From Thermochromatium tepidum ATCC 43061 (GTDB lineage Bacteria; Pseudomonadota; Gammaproteobacteria; Chromatiales; Chromatiaceae): 64,000 nt of DNA. The stretch spans positions 1,287,501 to 1,351,500 of the forward strand of contig NZ_CP039268.1 of NCBI RefSeq assembly GCF_009664085.1, given 5' to 3'. Each line of letters begins with the position of its first letter. Positions within the stretch are counted from its first letter, which is position 1. Made by a program: the position numbers and the translations under genes. Shown here piece by piece: positions 46,722-56,108 of this stretch. The notes under the pieces were generated by a model, which was not told where the DNA came from, did not search any database, and saw only the letters and a list, made by a program, of their open reading frames with translations.

Positions 46722-47279
46722 ATGGGCGAGTTGGTTCTGAGTAACCGCGCGAGCACCGCCGCTCATACCGAGTCCAGCGACGAAGTCACCCAGTATCTGA
46801 TCTTCACCGTGTCCGACGAGCGGCTGGCCATGTCGATCGACGCCGTCAAAGAGATCATCGAGACCCCGGCCATCACCCGCGTGCCCATGACCCCGGACTA
46901 TATCCGCGGCGTGATCAATCTGCGCGGCAATGTCGTTCCGGTGATCGATCTCGGGGCGCGCCTGGGACGCGGCCCGATTACCCCGACCAAGCGCAGTTGC
47001 ATCGTGCTGGTCGAGGTCCATGCCGGCGACGAGTCCCATGTGCTCGGGATGCTGGTCGATGAGGTCAAGGACATCCTTGAGATCGCGCGCGAAGACATCA
47101 AACCGCCGCCCGAGTTCGGCTCCGAGATCCGTACCGACTTCATCGAGGCCATGGGGCGGGTCGAGGACATCTTCGTCATCATCCTCAGCGTCGATCATGT
47201 GTTGTCCATGCAGGAGCTGGCCGCCCTGCGTCGATTCAGTCAGGAGACGCCCGCAGGCGGCACGGATGGCGAATCCTGA
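46722..47279 (+). CDS. cheW: Chemotaxis coupling protein CheW
   Basis: CheW couples receptors to CheA. One CheW domain (residues about 22-165) shows YLIFTVSDERLAMSIDAVKE, the conserved RGVINLRGNVVPVIDL and MLVDEVKDILEI. A GAGGGTGGG ribosome site lies before the ATG. The C-terminus overlaps the cheR start. At 185 residues it is a little longer than typical because of short extensions at both ends. Confidence 0.95.
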   Translation: MGELVLSNRASTAAHTESSDEVTQYLIFTVSDERLAMSIDAVKEIIETPAITRVPMTPDYIRGVINLRGNVVPVIDLGARLGRGPITPTKRSCIVLVEVHAGDESHVLGMLVDEVKDILEIAREDIKPPPEFGSEIRTDFIEAMGRVEDIFVIILSVDHVLSMQELAALRRFSQETPAGGTDGES

Positions 47280-48138
47280 AGGATCGCGCGCCCGCGCCTG
47301 TGTGATGCAGCCACCGGATGTCGTACCGCTCAAGGAGCGCGAATTCGAGCGGTTGCGTCGTTTCATCCACGAGCAGACTGGCATCTGTCTGGCACCGCAC
47401 AAGCGCCAGATGGTCAGTGCCCGCCTCCAACCGCGCTTGCGTCAGCTGGGGCTTCCTAGCTTCGCTGCCTATCTCGACCATGTCTTTGCGCCCGGGCACG
47501 AACCTGAACGCCAACATCTGATCGATCTGCTGACCACCAACGAGACCTACTTCTATCGCGAGCCGGCGCACTTCGACTATCTGCGCGAGCATGTCCTGCC
47601 GGACTATCGCGGACGTGAGTTGCGGTTGTGGAGTGCGGCCTGCTCGACTGGGGAGGAGGTCTACACCCTGGCCATGGTCTTGAGCGACGCCCTGGGGATG
47701 GGCGATTGGCGTGTCCTCGGTACCGACATCAGCCAGCGGGTGCTGGAGCAGGCGCGCCAGGGCATTTACCCGCTTGAACGCGCCCGCCACCTGCCGCGCC
47801 ATTGGTTGGAGCGCTACTGTCTTAAGGGTGTACGCACCCAGGCGGGCAAGCTCCTGATCGACCCCAGACTCAAATCGCGGGTGAGACTGGAACAGCACAA
47901 CCTGCTGCAATCGCGCCGCGAGGGTGAGCGCTTCGACATCATTTTTCTGCGCAACGTGTTGATCTATTTCGATCTGCCGACCAAGCAGCGCGTCATCGAC
48001 CTGATATTCGAGTCGCTGCGTCCCGGCGGTTGGTTGTTCATCAGTCACGTCGAATCGCTGCATGGGATTGATACCCCGCTTGTCATGATCCGTCCCTCGA
48101 TCTTTCAGCGTCCGAGCACGCGCCGAGGTGCACCATGA
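47266..48138 (+). CDS. cheR: Chemotaxis protein methyltransferase CheR
   Basis: CheR methylates receptor glutamates with SAM. The N-terminal helical domain (FERLRRFIHEQTGICLAPHK) and the SAM-binding domain (LRLWSAACSTGEEVYTLAM; FDIIFLRNVLIYFD; GGWLFISHVESL) are complete. ATG 47266 lies within the end of cheW, so the two overlap by 14 bases; an ATG at 47305 is an alternative. The stop overlaps the cheD start as ATGA. Confidence 0.95.
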   Translation: MANPEGSRARACVMQPPDVVPLKEREFERLRRFIHEQTGICLAPHKRQMVSARLQPRLRQLGLPSFAAYLDHVFAPGHEPERQHLIDLLTTNETYFYREPAHFDYLREHVLPDYRGRELRLWSAACSTGEEVYTLAMVLSDALGMGDWRVLGTDISQRVLEQARQGIYPLERARHLPRHWLERYCLKGVRTQAGKLLIDPRLKSRVRLEQHNLLQSRREGERFDIIFLRNVLIYFDLPTKQRVIDLIFESLRPGGWLFISHVESLHGIDTPLVMIRPSIFQRPSTRRGAP

Positions 48139-48737
48139 GTCCGGAGTCAATCCCGGCGAAAGGGATCAAGCGTCATCTGGTGCAACCCGGCGAATACAGG
48201 GTCACCAGCGAGCCGGTGATCCTGACGACCTTGCTGGGTTCGTGCGTCTCGGTCTGTCTGTTCGATCCGGTCGCGCGCCTGATGGGCATGAATCATTTCC
48301 TGCTGCCGATGCGCAATCCGGCCAGCCGCGAGCCGGTGCTGGCTACAGAGGCTGGACGCTATGGCGTCTGGGCGATGGAGTTGCTCATCAACGACCTGCT
48401 CAAGCATGGCGCACACCGCGAGCGGCTGCGCGCCAAGGCCTTCGGCGGTGCCAATGTCCTGTACGAGGCCAAGGACGCGCGACAGGATCGCTTCAATATC
48501 GGCGAGGCCAACCTGAAGTTCGTGCGTCAGTTCCTAAAGGACGACGGGATCCCCCTGGTCGCTCAGGATCTCGGTGGACGGCATGGACGCCAGATCCATT
48601 TCTACGGTGGGGATTATTCGGTGTTCTTGCGCCGGATCCCGCGTGCCAGGATAGAGCGGATCCTGAGCGACGAGCAGCACTATCTGCAAAACGCCACGAC
48701 GGATAGGCCGCCGGGTGCGCCGGCGGAGTTCTTTTGA
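48135..48737 (+). CDS. cheD: Chemoreceptor glutamine deamidase CheD
   Basis: CheD deamidates receptor glutamines. The catalytic Cys is in LLGSCVSVCLFDP and the His in MGMNHFLLP, with KAFGGANVL and the sheet HFYGGDYSV-like end visible. The 200-residue length is normal. It is coupled to cheR by ATGA and followed by cheB. Confidence 0.94.
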   Translation: MSPESIPAKGIKRHLVQPGEYRVTSEPVILTTLLGSCVSVCLFDPVARLMGMNHFLLPMRNPASREPVLATEAGRYGVWAMELLINDLLKHGAHRERLRAKAFGGANVLYEAKDARQDRFNIGEANLKFVRQFLKDDGIPLVAQDLGGRHGRQIHFYGGDYSVFLRRIPRARIERILSDEQHYLQNATTDRPPGAPAEFF

Positions 48738-48808
48738 CCGCCGTGCACCTGGGGTCAAACGGCCCAGGGGGCTGTGCGGCGCGGTGGAAGCGAACCCGTG
48801 GGTGAGAG

Positions 48809-49927
48809 ATGACTATCAATGTGTTGATCGTGGACGACTCGGCCGTCGTTCGCCAGGTGCTCACCGAACAACTTTCTTCTATACCCGGCCTCAAAGTCAT
48901 GGGCGCTGCACGCGATCCGCTGTTTGCGCGCAAGCTAATGGAAACACAATGGCCGGATGTCATCGTGCTCGACATCGAGATGCCGCGCATGGACGGCCTG
49001 ACCTTTCTGCGCCAGCTCATGGCCGAGCGCCCGACCCCGGTCATCATCTGCTCGACCCTGACCGAGCAGGGTGCCGCAATCACCTTGCAGGCGCTCAGTG
49101 CCGGCGCCGTGGACATCATCGCCAAGCCCAAGATTGGGCTGCGCCAGTTCCTGGAAGATTCCAAGACCCTACTCGGTGATGCCGTCAAGGCCGCGGCTCA
49201 GGCACGCCTGGATCAGGTCTCAGTTGAGTTGCGTGCCAAACCAGTCATGACGCCCACACCGAAACTCTCGGCCGATGCGGTGCTCGCCGAGCGCAGCGCG
49301 ACCCCGATCGCCGGCCTGACCGAGCGCGTGGTGGCCATCGGCACCTCGACCGGAGGCACCCAGGCGCTCGAATATGTGCTCACCCGTCTGCCGCGGACCA
49401 CCCCCGGGATCGTCATCGTCCAGCACATGCCAGGTCAGTTCACCGCCGCCTTTGCCGCACGCCTCAATCAGCTCTGCCCGATCGAGGTGCGCGAGGCACG
49501 CCCTGGCGACCGCGTCATCCCCGGACTGGCCCTGATCGCGCCCGGCACGGATCATCTGCTATTGCGCCGCAGCGGCGCCCAGTATCGGGTCGAGGTCAGG
49601 GGCGGACCCCTGGTCAGCCGCCATCGCCCCTCGGTCGATGTGCTCTTTCGCTCCACCGCCCAGGCGGCCGGACCCAATGCGGTCGGCATCATCATGACCG
49701 GAATGGGCGACGACGGCGCGCGCGGGCTGCTGGAGATGCACCAGGCCGGCGCCCTGACCATCGCCCAGGACGAGCAGAGCTGTGTCGTCTATGGGATGCC
49801 CAAGGAGGCGGTCAAACTCGGTGCGGTGGATGCCGTAGTCAGCCTCTCCGCCATCCCCGAGATCGTCGCCCAGGCGCCGACCCGCCTGGCCTACAAGCGC
49901 CTACAGGGGACCTCCGGTCCCGGATGA
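48809..49927 (+). CDS. cheB: Chemotaxis response regulator protein-glutamate methylesterase CheB
   Basis: CheB removes methyl groups from receptors when phosphorylated. The receiver domain has VDDSAVVRQ and phosphoacceptor Asp in [12 protein letters not shown]. The C-terminal methylesterase has the catalytic triad in [12 protein letters not shown] (Ser), [12 protein letters not shown] (His) and [11 protein letters not shown] (Asp). Length 372 fits. It closes the plus-strand che cluster and converges with a chemoreceptor gene 12 bases on. Confidence 0.96.
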   Translation: MTINVLIVDDSAVVRQVLTEQLSSIPGLKVMGAARDPLFARKLMETQWPDVIVLDIEMPRMDGLTFLRQLMAERPTPVIICSTLTEQGAAITLQALSAGAVDIIAKPKIGLRQFLEDSKTLLGDAVKAAAQARLDQVSVELRAKPVMTPTPKLSADAVLAERSATPIAGLTERVVAIGTSTGGTQALEYVLTRLPRTTPGIVIVQHMPGQFTAAFAARLNQLCPIEVREARPGDRVIPGLALIAPGTDHLLLRRSGAQYRVEVRGGPLVSRHRPSVDVLFRSTAQAAGPNAVGIIMTGMGDDGARGLLEMHQAGALTIAQDEQSCVVYGMPKEAVKLGAVDAVVSLSAIPEIVAQAPTRLAYKRLQGTSGPG

Positions 49928-49939
49928 GTGCGTCTGCGC

Positions 49940-51559
49940 TCAGACCCGGAAGTGCCCGACCAGCTCCTGCAACTCGGCGGCCAACCGAGCAAGCTGCTCG
50001 GACGCCTCTGTAGTCTGGAGCGCGATCCGTGCATTACCCTCGGCGGCGTCCGAGATACTGGTCACATTGCGGTTCATCTCTTCGGCCACCATGCTTTGTT
50101 CCTCGGCCGAGCTGGCGACCTGGGTGTTGACGTCATTAAGCGTGGTGACGGCGGTGGCGATGGCATCAAGCGCCTGCCCGGCCTCCAGGGCACGACTGCG
50201 GCTGTCCTCGGCGTGCTTGCGGCTGTCTTCCATCACAGATACGGCGCGACGGCTCGCCTGCTGGAGTCGCTCGATCATGGTCTGGATCTCTTGGGTCGAG
50301 GTCTGGGTCCGATTGGCCAGTGAACGCACCTCATCGGCCACCACGGCAAACCCGCGTCCGGCCTCGCCGGCGCGTGCCGCCTCGATGGCGGCGTTGAGCG
50401 CCAACAGATTGGTCTGCTCGGCCACACCGCGGATCACGTCCAGGATCTTGCCGATCTCCTGACTGTCCTGTCCCAGGTCGCGAATGACCTCTGAGGCATT
50501 CTGGATCTCCTGGGCCAGCTGTTCGATCCGCGACATGGTGCCGTAGACGATTTCCTTACCCGAGTCGGCAGCCTCCCGGGCGATGCGCGTGGTATCGGCG
50601 CCGTTCTGGGCACTGCGCGCGACCTCCTGGGCGGTGGCGCTCATCTCGTTCATGGCCGAGGCGAGCTGCTCAACCTCATGGCGCTGCTGATCGATCCCAG
50701 CATTGGCCTGTTCGGTGGCGCTCGCCAGGTTCCGGGCGGCCTGGGCCAGCTGGCGCGTCGACTCGAGGATCCGGGCGATGAGATCGCGGAAGTTGTCCAT
50801 CATGGCGTTGAAGGCGGTGCTGGCGCGCCCGATCTCGTCCCGTCCATGGACAGGGAGGCGCCGGTTCAGGTCGCCCTCACCCTTGGCGATCGCATCCAGC
50901 CCCTGGGTCATCTGTTGGAGCGGGCGGGTAACGAAGCCGCGCGTGAAGAAATACAAAAACACCAGGACCGGCAGGCTCAGGGCGACCGCCATGGAAAAGA
51001 TCTTGATGGCAAAGAGGGTGACCGAGCGGTTCACCTCTGTGAGATCGATCCGCATGCTCACGGCCCCGAGTACCGAGTCGCGCGGCGCCAGTGCATGGCA
51101 ACTCGTGCAGTTTTTGCCGAGATAGTTCTCGCGGGCAAAGGCAGGTTTCACGGCGTGGAGGCTCTGGCCGTCGGGTGAGAGTTCAAGGTAAGGCTCGCCG
51201 GTCTCCAGGACGCGGCGCTCGATCTCGTCGCGCGGGCGTTCGTGCTCGGTTCCGGGGCCGAATTGTTTGATGACGTTCTCGCCGCGTAGCACCCGCAGAT
51301 CCTGGACATTGGCCAGTTCGACGATCTGATCCAGGAAGGCGGCGCGTTGATTGATGGTCCCAGTGATCATCAGGGTGGTGAGTCCGGCCAAGGTCATCTC
51401 GTGCAGCGTATCCGCGAAGACCTGCGCCTGGTCGATGGCGGTCTGACGCTGCTCGTTTGCCGCCCAGAGGATGAGCCCGGTCCAGGCGGGGAACAGGATG
51501 ATCCACATGGCGCCGACAAGGCGGATCCAGATCGGCAGGTCATTGATACGTCGTAGCAC
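49940..51559 (-). CDS. Chemoreceptor with c-type heme-binding sensor domain
   Basis: TM1 (about residues 12-35) and TM2 (181-209) flank a periplasmic domain of about 145 residues. This contains NCTSCHAL, a C-x-x-C-H heme c motif at Cys151, Cys154 and His155. HAMP and a full methyl-accepting tip ([20 protein letters not shown]) follow. The sensor resembles the Tll0287-like/DUF3365 heme domain. Heme c would let the receptor sense redox state, oxygen or NO. The 539-residue length is normal. Confidence 0.88.
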   Translation of the reverse strand: MLRRINDLPIWIRLVGAMWIILFPAWTGLILWAANEQRQTAIDQAQVFADTLHEMTLAGLTTLMITGTINQRAAFLDQIVELANVQDLRVLRGENVIKQFGPGTEHERPRDEIERRVLETGEPYLELSPDGQSLHAVKPAFARENYLGKNCTSCHALAPRDSVLGAVSMRIDLTEVNRSVTLFAIKIFSMAVALSLPVLVFLYFFTRGFVTRPLQQMTQGLDAIAKGEGDLNRRLPVHGRDEIGRASTAFNAMMDNFRDLIARILESTRQLAQAARNLASATEQANAGIDQQRHEVEQLASAMNEMSATAQEVARSAQNGADTTRIAREAADSGKEIVYGTMSRIEQLAQEIQNASEVIRDLGQDSQEIGKILDVIRGVAEQTNLLALNAAIEAARAGEAGRGFAVVADEVRSLANRTQTSTQEIQTMIERLQQASRRAVSVMEDSRKHAEDSRSRALEAGQALDAIATAVTTLNDVNTQVASSAEEQSMVAEEMNRNVTSISDAAEGNARIALQTTEASEQLARLAAELQELVGHFRV

Positions 51560-51586
51560 AGTCCACTCCTCCCATCGTTCGGGTTG

Positions 51587-52204
51587 TTATTCCTTCCTGA
51601 GGCATTCGGTCTGGGTCTGCTCGAACAATACACGATTGTCTGGGCCGGTTTCACCCCTGAGATGGGCATAGAGACTGAGAACTTGATCCCAATTCAGCTC
51701 GGGAAACCGGGCGCTGGCGTCTTGGATCCGCTGGCGCAACAGGGCCTCGCATTTGTCGGCGACGAGTGCCGCATGCCGACCGATCCCTTCCTCGCGGATA
51801 AAGAGACAGGCATCCATGAGGTCGGCGATCTTGACGATCTCGGCCAAGGGCGAACCGGCGAGGGCACGTCGATACTCGATCAGCTCGGGTGAAAGTTCCC
51901 CTTCGATGCGTGTGATTGGGTTGCGCTCACCGGCGATCTCGGCAATCCGCTGCTTGAGGGGGGAGGGCAGGTCGCCCATCAGCAATTCGGGCGTATCATG
52001 GATGAGTGCATATTCGAGTACCCGCAGGCGTGTCTCGGCTGAAAGGTCTGGGCCGAACAGACGTCGCAGCAGCTCGCGTGCGATCATGGCGACGAGATAA
52101 TGGTGTTCGGCGAGCGTCTGGTTGCGCGCACAGCGCACCGAATGCCAACGCGTGACATGGCCTGAACGGGCGATGTCCTGCATGTTGAGCCTGAGATCGC
52201 GCAT
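51587..52204 (-). CDS. HD-domain 5'-deoxynucleotidase-like protein (YfbR family)
   Basis: The HD phosphohydrolase residues are visible in SGHVTRWHSV, TLAEHHYLVAMIA, ALIHDTPELLMGDLPSPLK and EIVKIADLMDA. YfbR hydrolyses deoxynucleoside monophosphates. AAGGAG lies eleven bases before ATG 52204; the frame is open to a GTG at 52240. Length (205) fits the family. It is divergent from the SPOR-domain gene. Confidence 0.85.
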   Translation of the reverse strand: MRDLRLNMQDIARSGHVTRWHSVRCARNQTLAEHHYLVAMIARELLRRLFGPDLSAETRLRVLEYALIHDTPELLMGDLPSPLKQRIAEIAGERNPITRIEGELSPELIEYRRALAGSPLAEIVKIADLMDACLFIREEGIGRHAALVADKCEALLRQRIQDASARFPELNWDQVLSLYAHLRGETGPDNRVLFEQTQTECLRKE

Positions 52205-52286
52205 ACTGAAAATAGCTCCTTGTCCTGAATATTTATCCACGCAGACCAGTCACGGGCCAAGCGGCCCTCCATCGGCAACCGGCATC

Positions 52287-54092
52287 ATGTCACTGGATTC
52301 AGATTGCCTGGCCCGGCTCAAACTACGCCAGGCACCATTCGACACCCTCGCCAGCGAGGATTTTCTCTACAGCGACCCCTTGCTGGAAAGTCTAGTCGAG
52401 ACCGCTGCGCGCGCAATTGGGGCGCCGGGTGCAGTTGTCGTCCTGGCCGGGCCAGACGGCTCGGGGCGTAGCGTCCAGTTGATGCGCCTGCTCGGTGTCC
52501 TTGAGGGTTCGTATGAGTTGATTGCCTTCCGCAGTCGGCCAAATATCCCCTTCGATGCTGTTGATGTGACCATTCGCGCCCATCTGCGCCGCGGTGGATT
52601 CGACAATCCTAACCGCCCCGTGGCCGAGCTGCTGGCCGAACGCGCGCGCGCTCAGGCACGCCTGGTACTAGCGATTGACGATGCGCATCTGCTCGGCCGC
52701 GAGGGCCTGGTCAAACTGGTGCGGCTGCGCGCGACCGTGCTGGAAGCGGGCGGGCAGGGGATGCGGCTGATCCTCGTCGGCGATCCGTCACTGAGTCGCG
52801 AACGCCTGCCGTTGCCCGATCTGCTCGACGACGCGCAGGTCGTGCGCCTGAATCTGCGGCCATTCAACCTCGAACAGGCGGGGGCCTATCTGCGTCATCG
52901 TCTGCGTGTCGCGGGTCTGGAGGACCCGGATAGCCTGTTGACCCGAGGTGACATCGCGGTGTTGCAGGGCAGTGCGAAGGGATTGCCGGCGGCGCTCAAT
53001 GCCCAGGCCAACGCCTGGCTGGCGCGTCGCTGTAAGAGTCTGGAGGGCGGCGACCTGAGAAACTCACTGGGCGGGCGCTCGACTACAGCAAAGGCGGCAG
53101 GCACGATCCAGTCTCAGGTCGGCGCCGAAGCACGGCGCCCCCCGGAACCTTTCACCGAACCCGATCTGCTGGCGGAACGCCTGGAGTTGTCTGAGGAATT
53201 CCTGGAGCTCAAACCCGATACCTCTGTGCCATCCGCTTCATCCGCGCCCGCGCCGTCCCCCCCTAGAGAGCCTCAACTCTCGGACTTTTTGATCGGCGGT
53301 GAGGTACCCACAGCCCTGGCTCAGAGCGAGTTCGAGCAGATCCTCCAGCGCGTGCGTCAGCATCAACCCTGGGACCCCAGTGTGCCCGAACCCAAAGCGG
53401 CTACCCGAGAGCAGATCAAGGCAGCGGCGCCAAAACCCAAGACGCCGTACTGGAACCGTCCCTGGTTTATCCCGCTCATCCTGGTCTTTGTCTTGCTGGC
53501 CATTGCGGCCCCCGTGCTCTGGCAGCTCATGATCGACTCCAAGCCGTCGACGTCGCTACGAGAGCGATCCAAGCCGATCGCTCAGGCAGCCTCCGAGCGA
53601 CATGATGCAGCACAGGAGGCAGCCAAGCCCGAGTCGCAATCGCTCGCCCCCGAGCCGGCTCAGGCAGAAGCAACGCCTGTATCGGACAGCACGAGTGCCG
53701 CTGTTGCTGATGCGTCCGAACCGGATGACGGTGCCTCCAAGTCCCAGGCGACTCCGAACGAGGGGATTGCGACCAGCGAGACGTCGCTCGCTTCCGAGGC
53801 ATCGCCTGATGTCTGGGCCGAGGATCTCGCCTGGCTGATGCGTCAGGATCCAGAACGCTTCACCATCCAGCTCGTGGCGGCGCGCGATCTTCAGACGGCG
53901 CGCCGTGTGCTCGATCCGCAGGCCCTGGAAGGGGTGCACTATATCCAGACACGCTCCTATGTGATCGCTGTGCTCGGGAGTTTCCCGAACCGCACCCAAG
54001 CGGCACGTGAGTTGCCCAGGCTTCCCGCGTCCGTGCGCAACAATGGTCCCTGGATCCGCACCATCGGCTCGATCCGCGACAGCCTTCCCTGA
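52287..54092 (+). CDS. DamX/ExeA-like AAA and SPOR domain membrane protein
   Basis: The N-terminal ATPase-like domain has a Walker A variant LAGPDGSGRS, in which the usual Lys is Arg61, and a Walker B LVLAIDDAHLL. A disordered Pro/Ser-rich stretch follows, then a membrane helix (WFIPLILVFVLLAIAAPVLW), another disordered stretch and a C-terminal SPOR domain (FTIQLVAARDLQTARRVLD; YVIAVLGSFPNRTQAARELP). SPOR domains bind denuded septal peptidoglycan, so a role in division or envelope assembly is likely. I start at ATG 52287; the frame runs back to 52122 over the divergent gene. Confidence 0.85.
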   Translation: MSLDSDCLARLKLRQAPFDTLASEDFLYSDPLLESLVETAARAIGAPGAVVVLAGPDGSGRSVQLMRLLGVLEGSYELIAFRSRPNIPFDAVDVTIRAHLRRGGFDNPNRPVAELLAERARAQARLVLAIDDAHLLGREGLVKLVRLRATVLEAGGQGMRLILVGDPSLSRERLPLPDLLDDAQVVRLNLRPFNLEQAGAYLRHRLRVAGLEDPDSLLTRGDIAVLQGSAKGLPAALNAQANAWLARRCKSLEGGDLRNSLGGRSTTAKAAGTIQSQVGAEARRPPEPFTEPDLLAERLELSEEFLELKPDTSVPSASSAPAPSPPREPQLSDFLIGGEVPTALAQSEFEQILQRVRQHQPWDPSVPEPKAATREQIKAAAPKPKTPYWNRPWFIPLILVFVLLAIAAPVLWQLMIDSKPSTSLRERSKPIAQAASERHDAAQEAAKPESQSLAPEPAQAEATPVSDSTSAAVADASEPDDGASKSQATPNEGIATSETSLASEASPDVWAEDLAWLMRQDPERFTIQLVAARDLQTARRVLDPQALEGVHYIQTRSYVIAVLGSFPNRTQAARELPRLPASVRNNGPWIRTIGSIRDSLP

Positions 54093-54094
54093 TA

Positions 54095-54110
54095 ACCAGA
54101 TACCTGGTTT
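54095..54110 (+). terminator. Short hairpin after the SPOR-domain gene
   Basis: AACCAG-ATAC-CTGGTT forms a six-bp stem two bases past the stop codon. No T-run follows, so intrinsic termination is doubtful. Confidence 0.3.
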
Positions 54111-54197
54111 ACAGAATCGGCCTGTTGTCATCCACCTTCGGCGCGCCTATCGACTAGACTAGAAGTAGAAAGCCTGGTGCTCTAAGGTCGCTTTCAG

Positions 54198-54971
54198 GTG
54201 GAGATCCATTCACTTATCCGTTCCTCCCCTCCCTCTCCGATGCGCTGGATCGATGACAGCGGTGGGGTGTCTGCGTCTGGTTCCCGGGAGGCTGCCTACG
54301 GCGAACCGGTCGAGGATCCGCGGGCCATTGAGCAAGCGAGCGAGATTGCGTCCGAGCGCGCGACCAGGGAGGACGACCCCTTGGCTACCAAGGACGTGAA
54401 TGGCGAGCCACTCTCGGACGACGACCTACGGGTCATCGAGCAGCTCAAGCAGCGCGATGCCGAGGTCCGTGCCCACGAGTTGGCGCATATCGCCGCCGGC
54501 GGTGGCCATATCACCAGTGGTCCGAGTTATTCCTATCAGACCGGCCCAGACGGTAAACGCTATGCCATAGGCGGCGAGGTCGGGATCGACACCTCGATGA
54601 AGGCGAGCGACCCCGAGGGCAACCTCCAAAAGGCCCGTGCCATCATTCGCGCCGCCATGGCGCCGGCCGAGCCATCGGCTCAGGACATGCGCGTTGCGGC
54701 CTCGGCGCGTGCCATGGAGGCGCGGGCACAGCAGGAGATCCGGGATCGTCAGATCAGGGAATATGAGGCGGTGATGAACGCGGGCACTCCCGACCGTGCG
54801 CCGGCATCCTCTGAAGCGGCTAAAGCCAAGTCCCCGGCGAGCGAAGAGCGGTCAGGTTCAACGACACAGTCAAGCCCGCGTCTGTCGGGAGGACAGGAAC
54901 GCCTGGCGCAACGGACCGGGGCCCTGTTTTACACCGCTGCGGTTGAGACCGGACTGCATCGGCTGGCCTAG
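54198..54971 (+). CDS. SprA-related putative metalloprotease
   Basis: The central region LKQRDAEVRAHELAHIAAGG, then SGPSYSYQTGPDGKRYAIGG and DTSMKASDPEGNLQKARAII, matches the SprA-related family (PF12118). HELAH resembles a zinc-protease HExxH variant. Both ends are low-complexity. The start may be GTG 54198 or ATG 54240. The function of the family is not established; it lies among motility genes. Confidence 0.78.
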   Translation: MEIHSLIRSSPPSPMRWIDDSGGVSASGSREAAYGEPVEDPRAIEQASEIASERATREDDPLATKDVNGEPLSDDDLRVIEQLKQRDAEVRAHELAHIAAGGGHITSGPSYSYQTGPDGKRYAIGGEVGIDTSMKASDPEGNLQKARAIIRAAMAPAEPSAQDMRVAASARAMEARAQQEIRDRQIREYEAVMNAGTPDRAPASSEAAKAKSPASEERSGSTTQSSPRLSGGQERLAQRTGALFYTAAVETGLHRLA

Positions 54972-54989
54972 TCCGGACCGGCAGGCGGA

Positions 54990-55202
54990 CTAGGCCGTTA
55001 CATTGATGGTGCGGCCGATATGATCGGGAAGCGCTCGCGAGGACGATGCGGTTTCGGTGACGCTTTGAATCATCTTTTTGGCTGAGTCTGCCTGCATCTC
55101 GTTGGCCTTGTTCAGCATCACAAGACTGGCGCTGGTCTCGGTCTTGTTGCTGGAGGGCGTATAGACGTAACTTGCCAGACCCAAAGTGGAGGAGATATCC
55201 AT
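54990..55202 (-). CDS. YjfB-like putative motility protein
   Basis: This 70-residue protein reads MDISSTLGLASYVYTPSSNK, then a helix VMLNKANEMQADSAKKMIQS and an end HIGRTINVTA. It fits the small YjfB family, proposed to be linked to motility. GAGG lies eight bases before ATG 55202; the frame continues further upstream without support. Confidence 0.75.
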   Translation of the reverse strand: MDISSTLGLASYVYTPSSNKTETSASLVMLNKANEMQADSAKKMIQSVTETASSSRALPDHIGRTINVTA

Positions 55203-55446
55203 CGCTTGAACCTCGTGTTGTTTGAGTGTCCAGCCTGATTTTCGGTGATTCCAATCCGTCCCGAAATAGATGGGCTTCAATGACAGGATAGAACAGATGT
55301 TTGAGGCCGTTTGCGATTCAGACCTCACTTTAGGCATTGGACGTCCAGCGTTCGGGTTGGGTTCCCCGAATGTCGGGGGTGCTTGAGACTCAAGTTTTGT
55401 ATCCGAGTGTCGTTAACCAGAGTGCATCCCTCAGGAGATGGGCGCC

Positions 55447-55767
55447 ATGTTACTCGACCCAGTCTGCTCTTCAAGCCCCGCGCGCGAACCTCGCGCTGAG
55501 GTTCGCCGTCTTGACTCCAGCGCCCTGATCAGCGGTTTTCTGCCGGCGTTCCGGCATCTCGAAACCGGCGAGACTCGGCTGTGTCAACTCGAGAATGGGC
55601 GTATTTCCAAATTTCATCTGCTCGACTCGCTCCCCGATGACTGGATCCTTGAACGCGATGCCGGGGGGCGTCCGGTCACGTTGGTGAGTCAAGTCGAGCC
55701 TGGCTTCCTGCGGGGTATTCAATTCTGGACACTGCAGAATTTGGCGAATCCAAGGCTCGATGGATGA
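55447..55767 (+). CDS. Hypothetical protein, 106 residues
   Basis: AGGAG at 55433-55437 is nine bases from ATG 55447, which decides the start over ATG 55438. The product has no signal or membrane helix. Features are AEVRRLDSSALISGF, GETRLCQLENGRI and DDWILERDAGGRPVTLV. I do not recognise a function. It is followed by a PilZ gene. Confidence 0.6.
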   Translation: MLLDPVCSSSPAREPRAEVRRLDSSALISGFLPAFRHLETGETRLCQLENGRISKFHLLDSLPDDWILERDAGGRPVTLVSQVEPGFLRGIQFWTLQNLANPRLDG

Positions 55768-55817
55768 TCGAATGTGCCCTGATGCGCGTTACGACACATA
55801 AAGTAAATGGCTAACCG

Positions 55818-56108
55818 ATGATCAACAATAACGAAAGGCGTCAGCATCCGCGCCTTCCAGTTGAGGTTAGGGTCGAGTTACATCGTTCCGATCGATCCAT
55901 GTGCGTGGTGTGGACCAATGATCTAAGCAATGGTGGTCTGTCGCTCAAGATGAATGGCCAGGGTGATTGGCCGCCGGTCGGTTCCAGGGTACGGATACGG
56001 GTCTCGGATCCACTGGGCGGAGACGATGTGTCCCCCATGGTCGATGCCATCGTGGTGCGACACACCGAGGCGGGGATCGCCGTCCGCTTCGATGAGACAC
56101 CCTCATGA
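55818..56108 (+). CDS. PilZ-domain protein
   Basis: The 96 residues form a PilZ domain with the c-di-GMP-binding RRQHPR near the N-terminus and the second motif NDLSNGGLSL. Single-domain PilZ proteins transmit c-di-GMP signals to motility or export machines. The stop overlaps the ATG of the next gene as ATGA, so the two are coupled. Confidence 0.9.
   Translation: MINNNERRQHPRLPVEVRVELHRSDRSMCVVWTNDLSNGGLSLKMNGQGDWPPVGSRVRIRVSDPLGGDDVSPMVDAIVVRHTEAGIAVRFDETPS

Noticed and set aside
45659-46756. Minus-strand open frame of 365 codons opposite the chemoreceptor
   Set aside because: It is a shadow rich in Leu, Arg and His with no family resemblance.
55380-55395. Palindrome CTTGAGACTCAAG upstream of the 106-residue gene
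   Set aside because: It is short and isolated, without context to support an operator.
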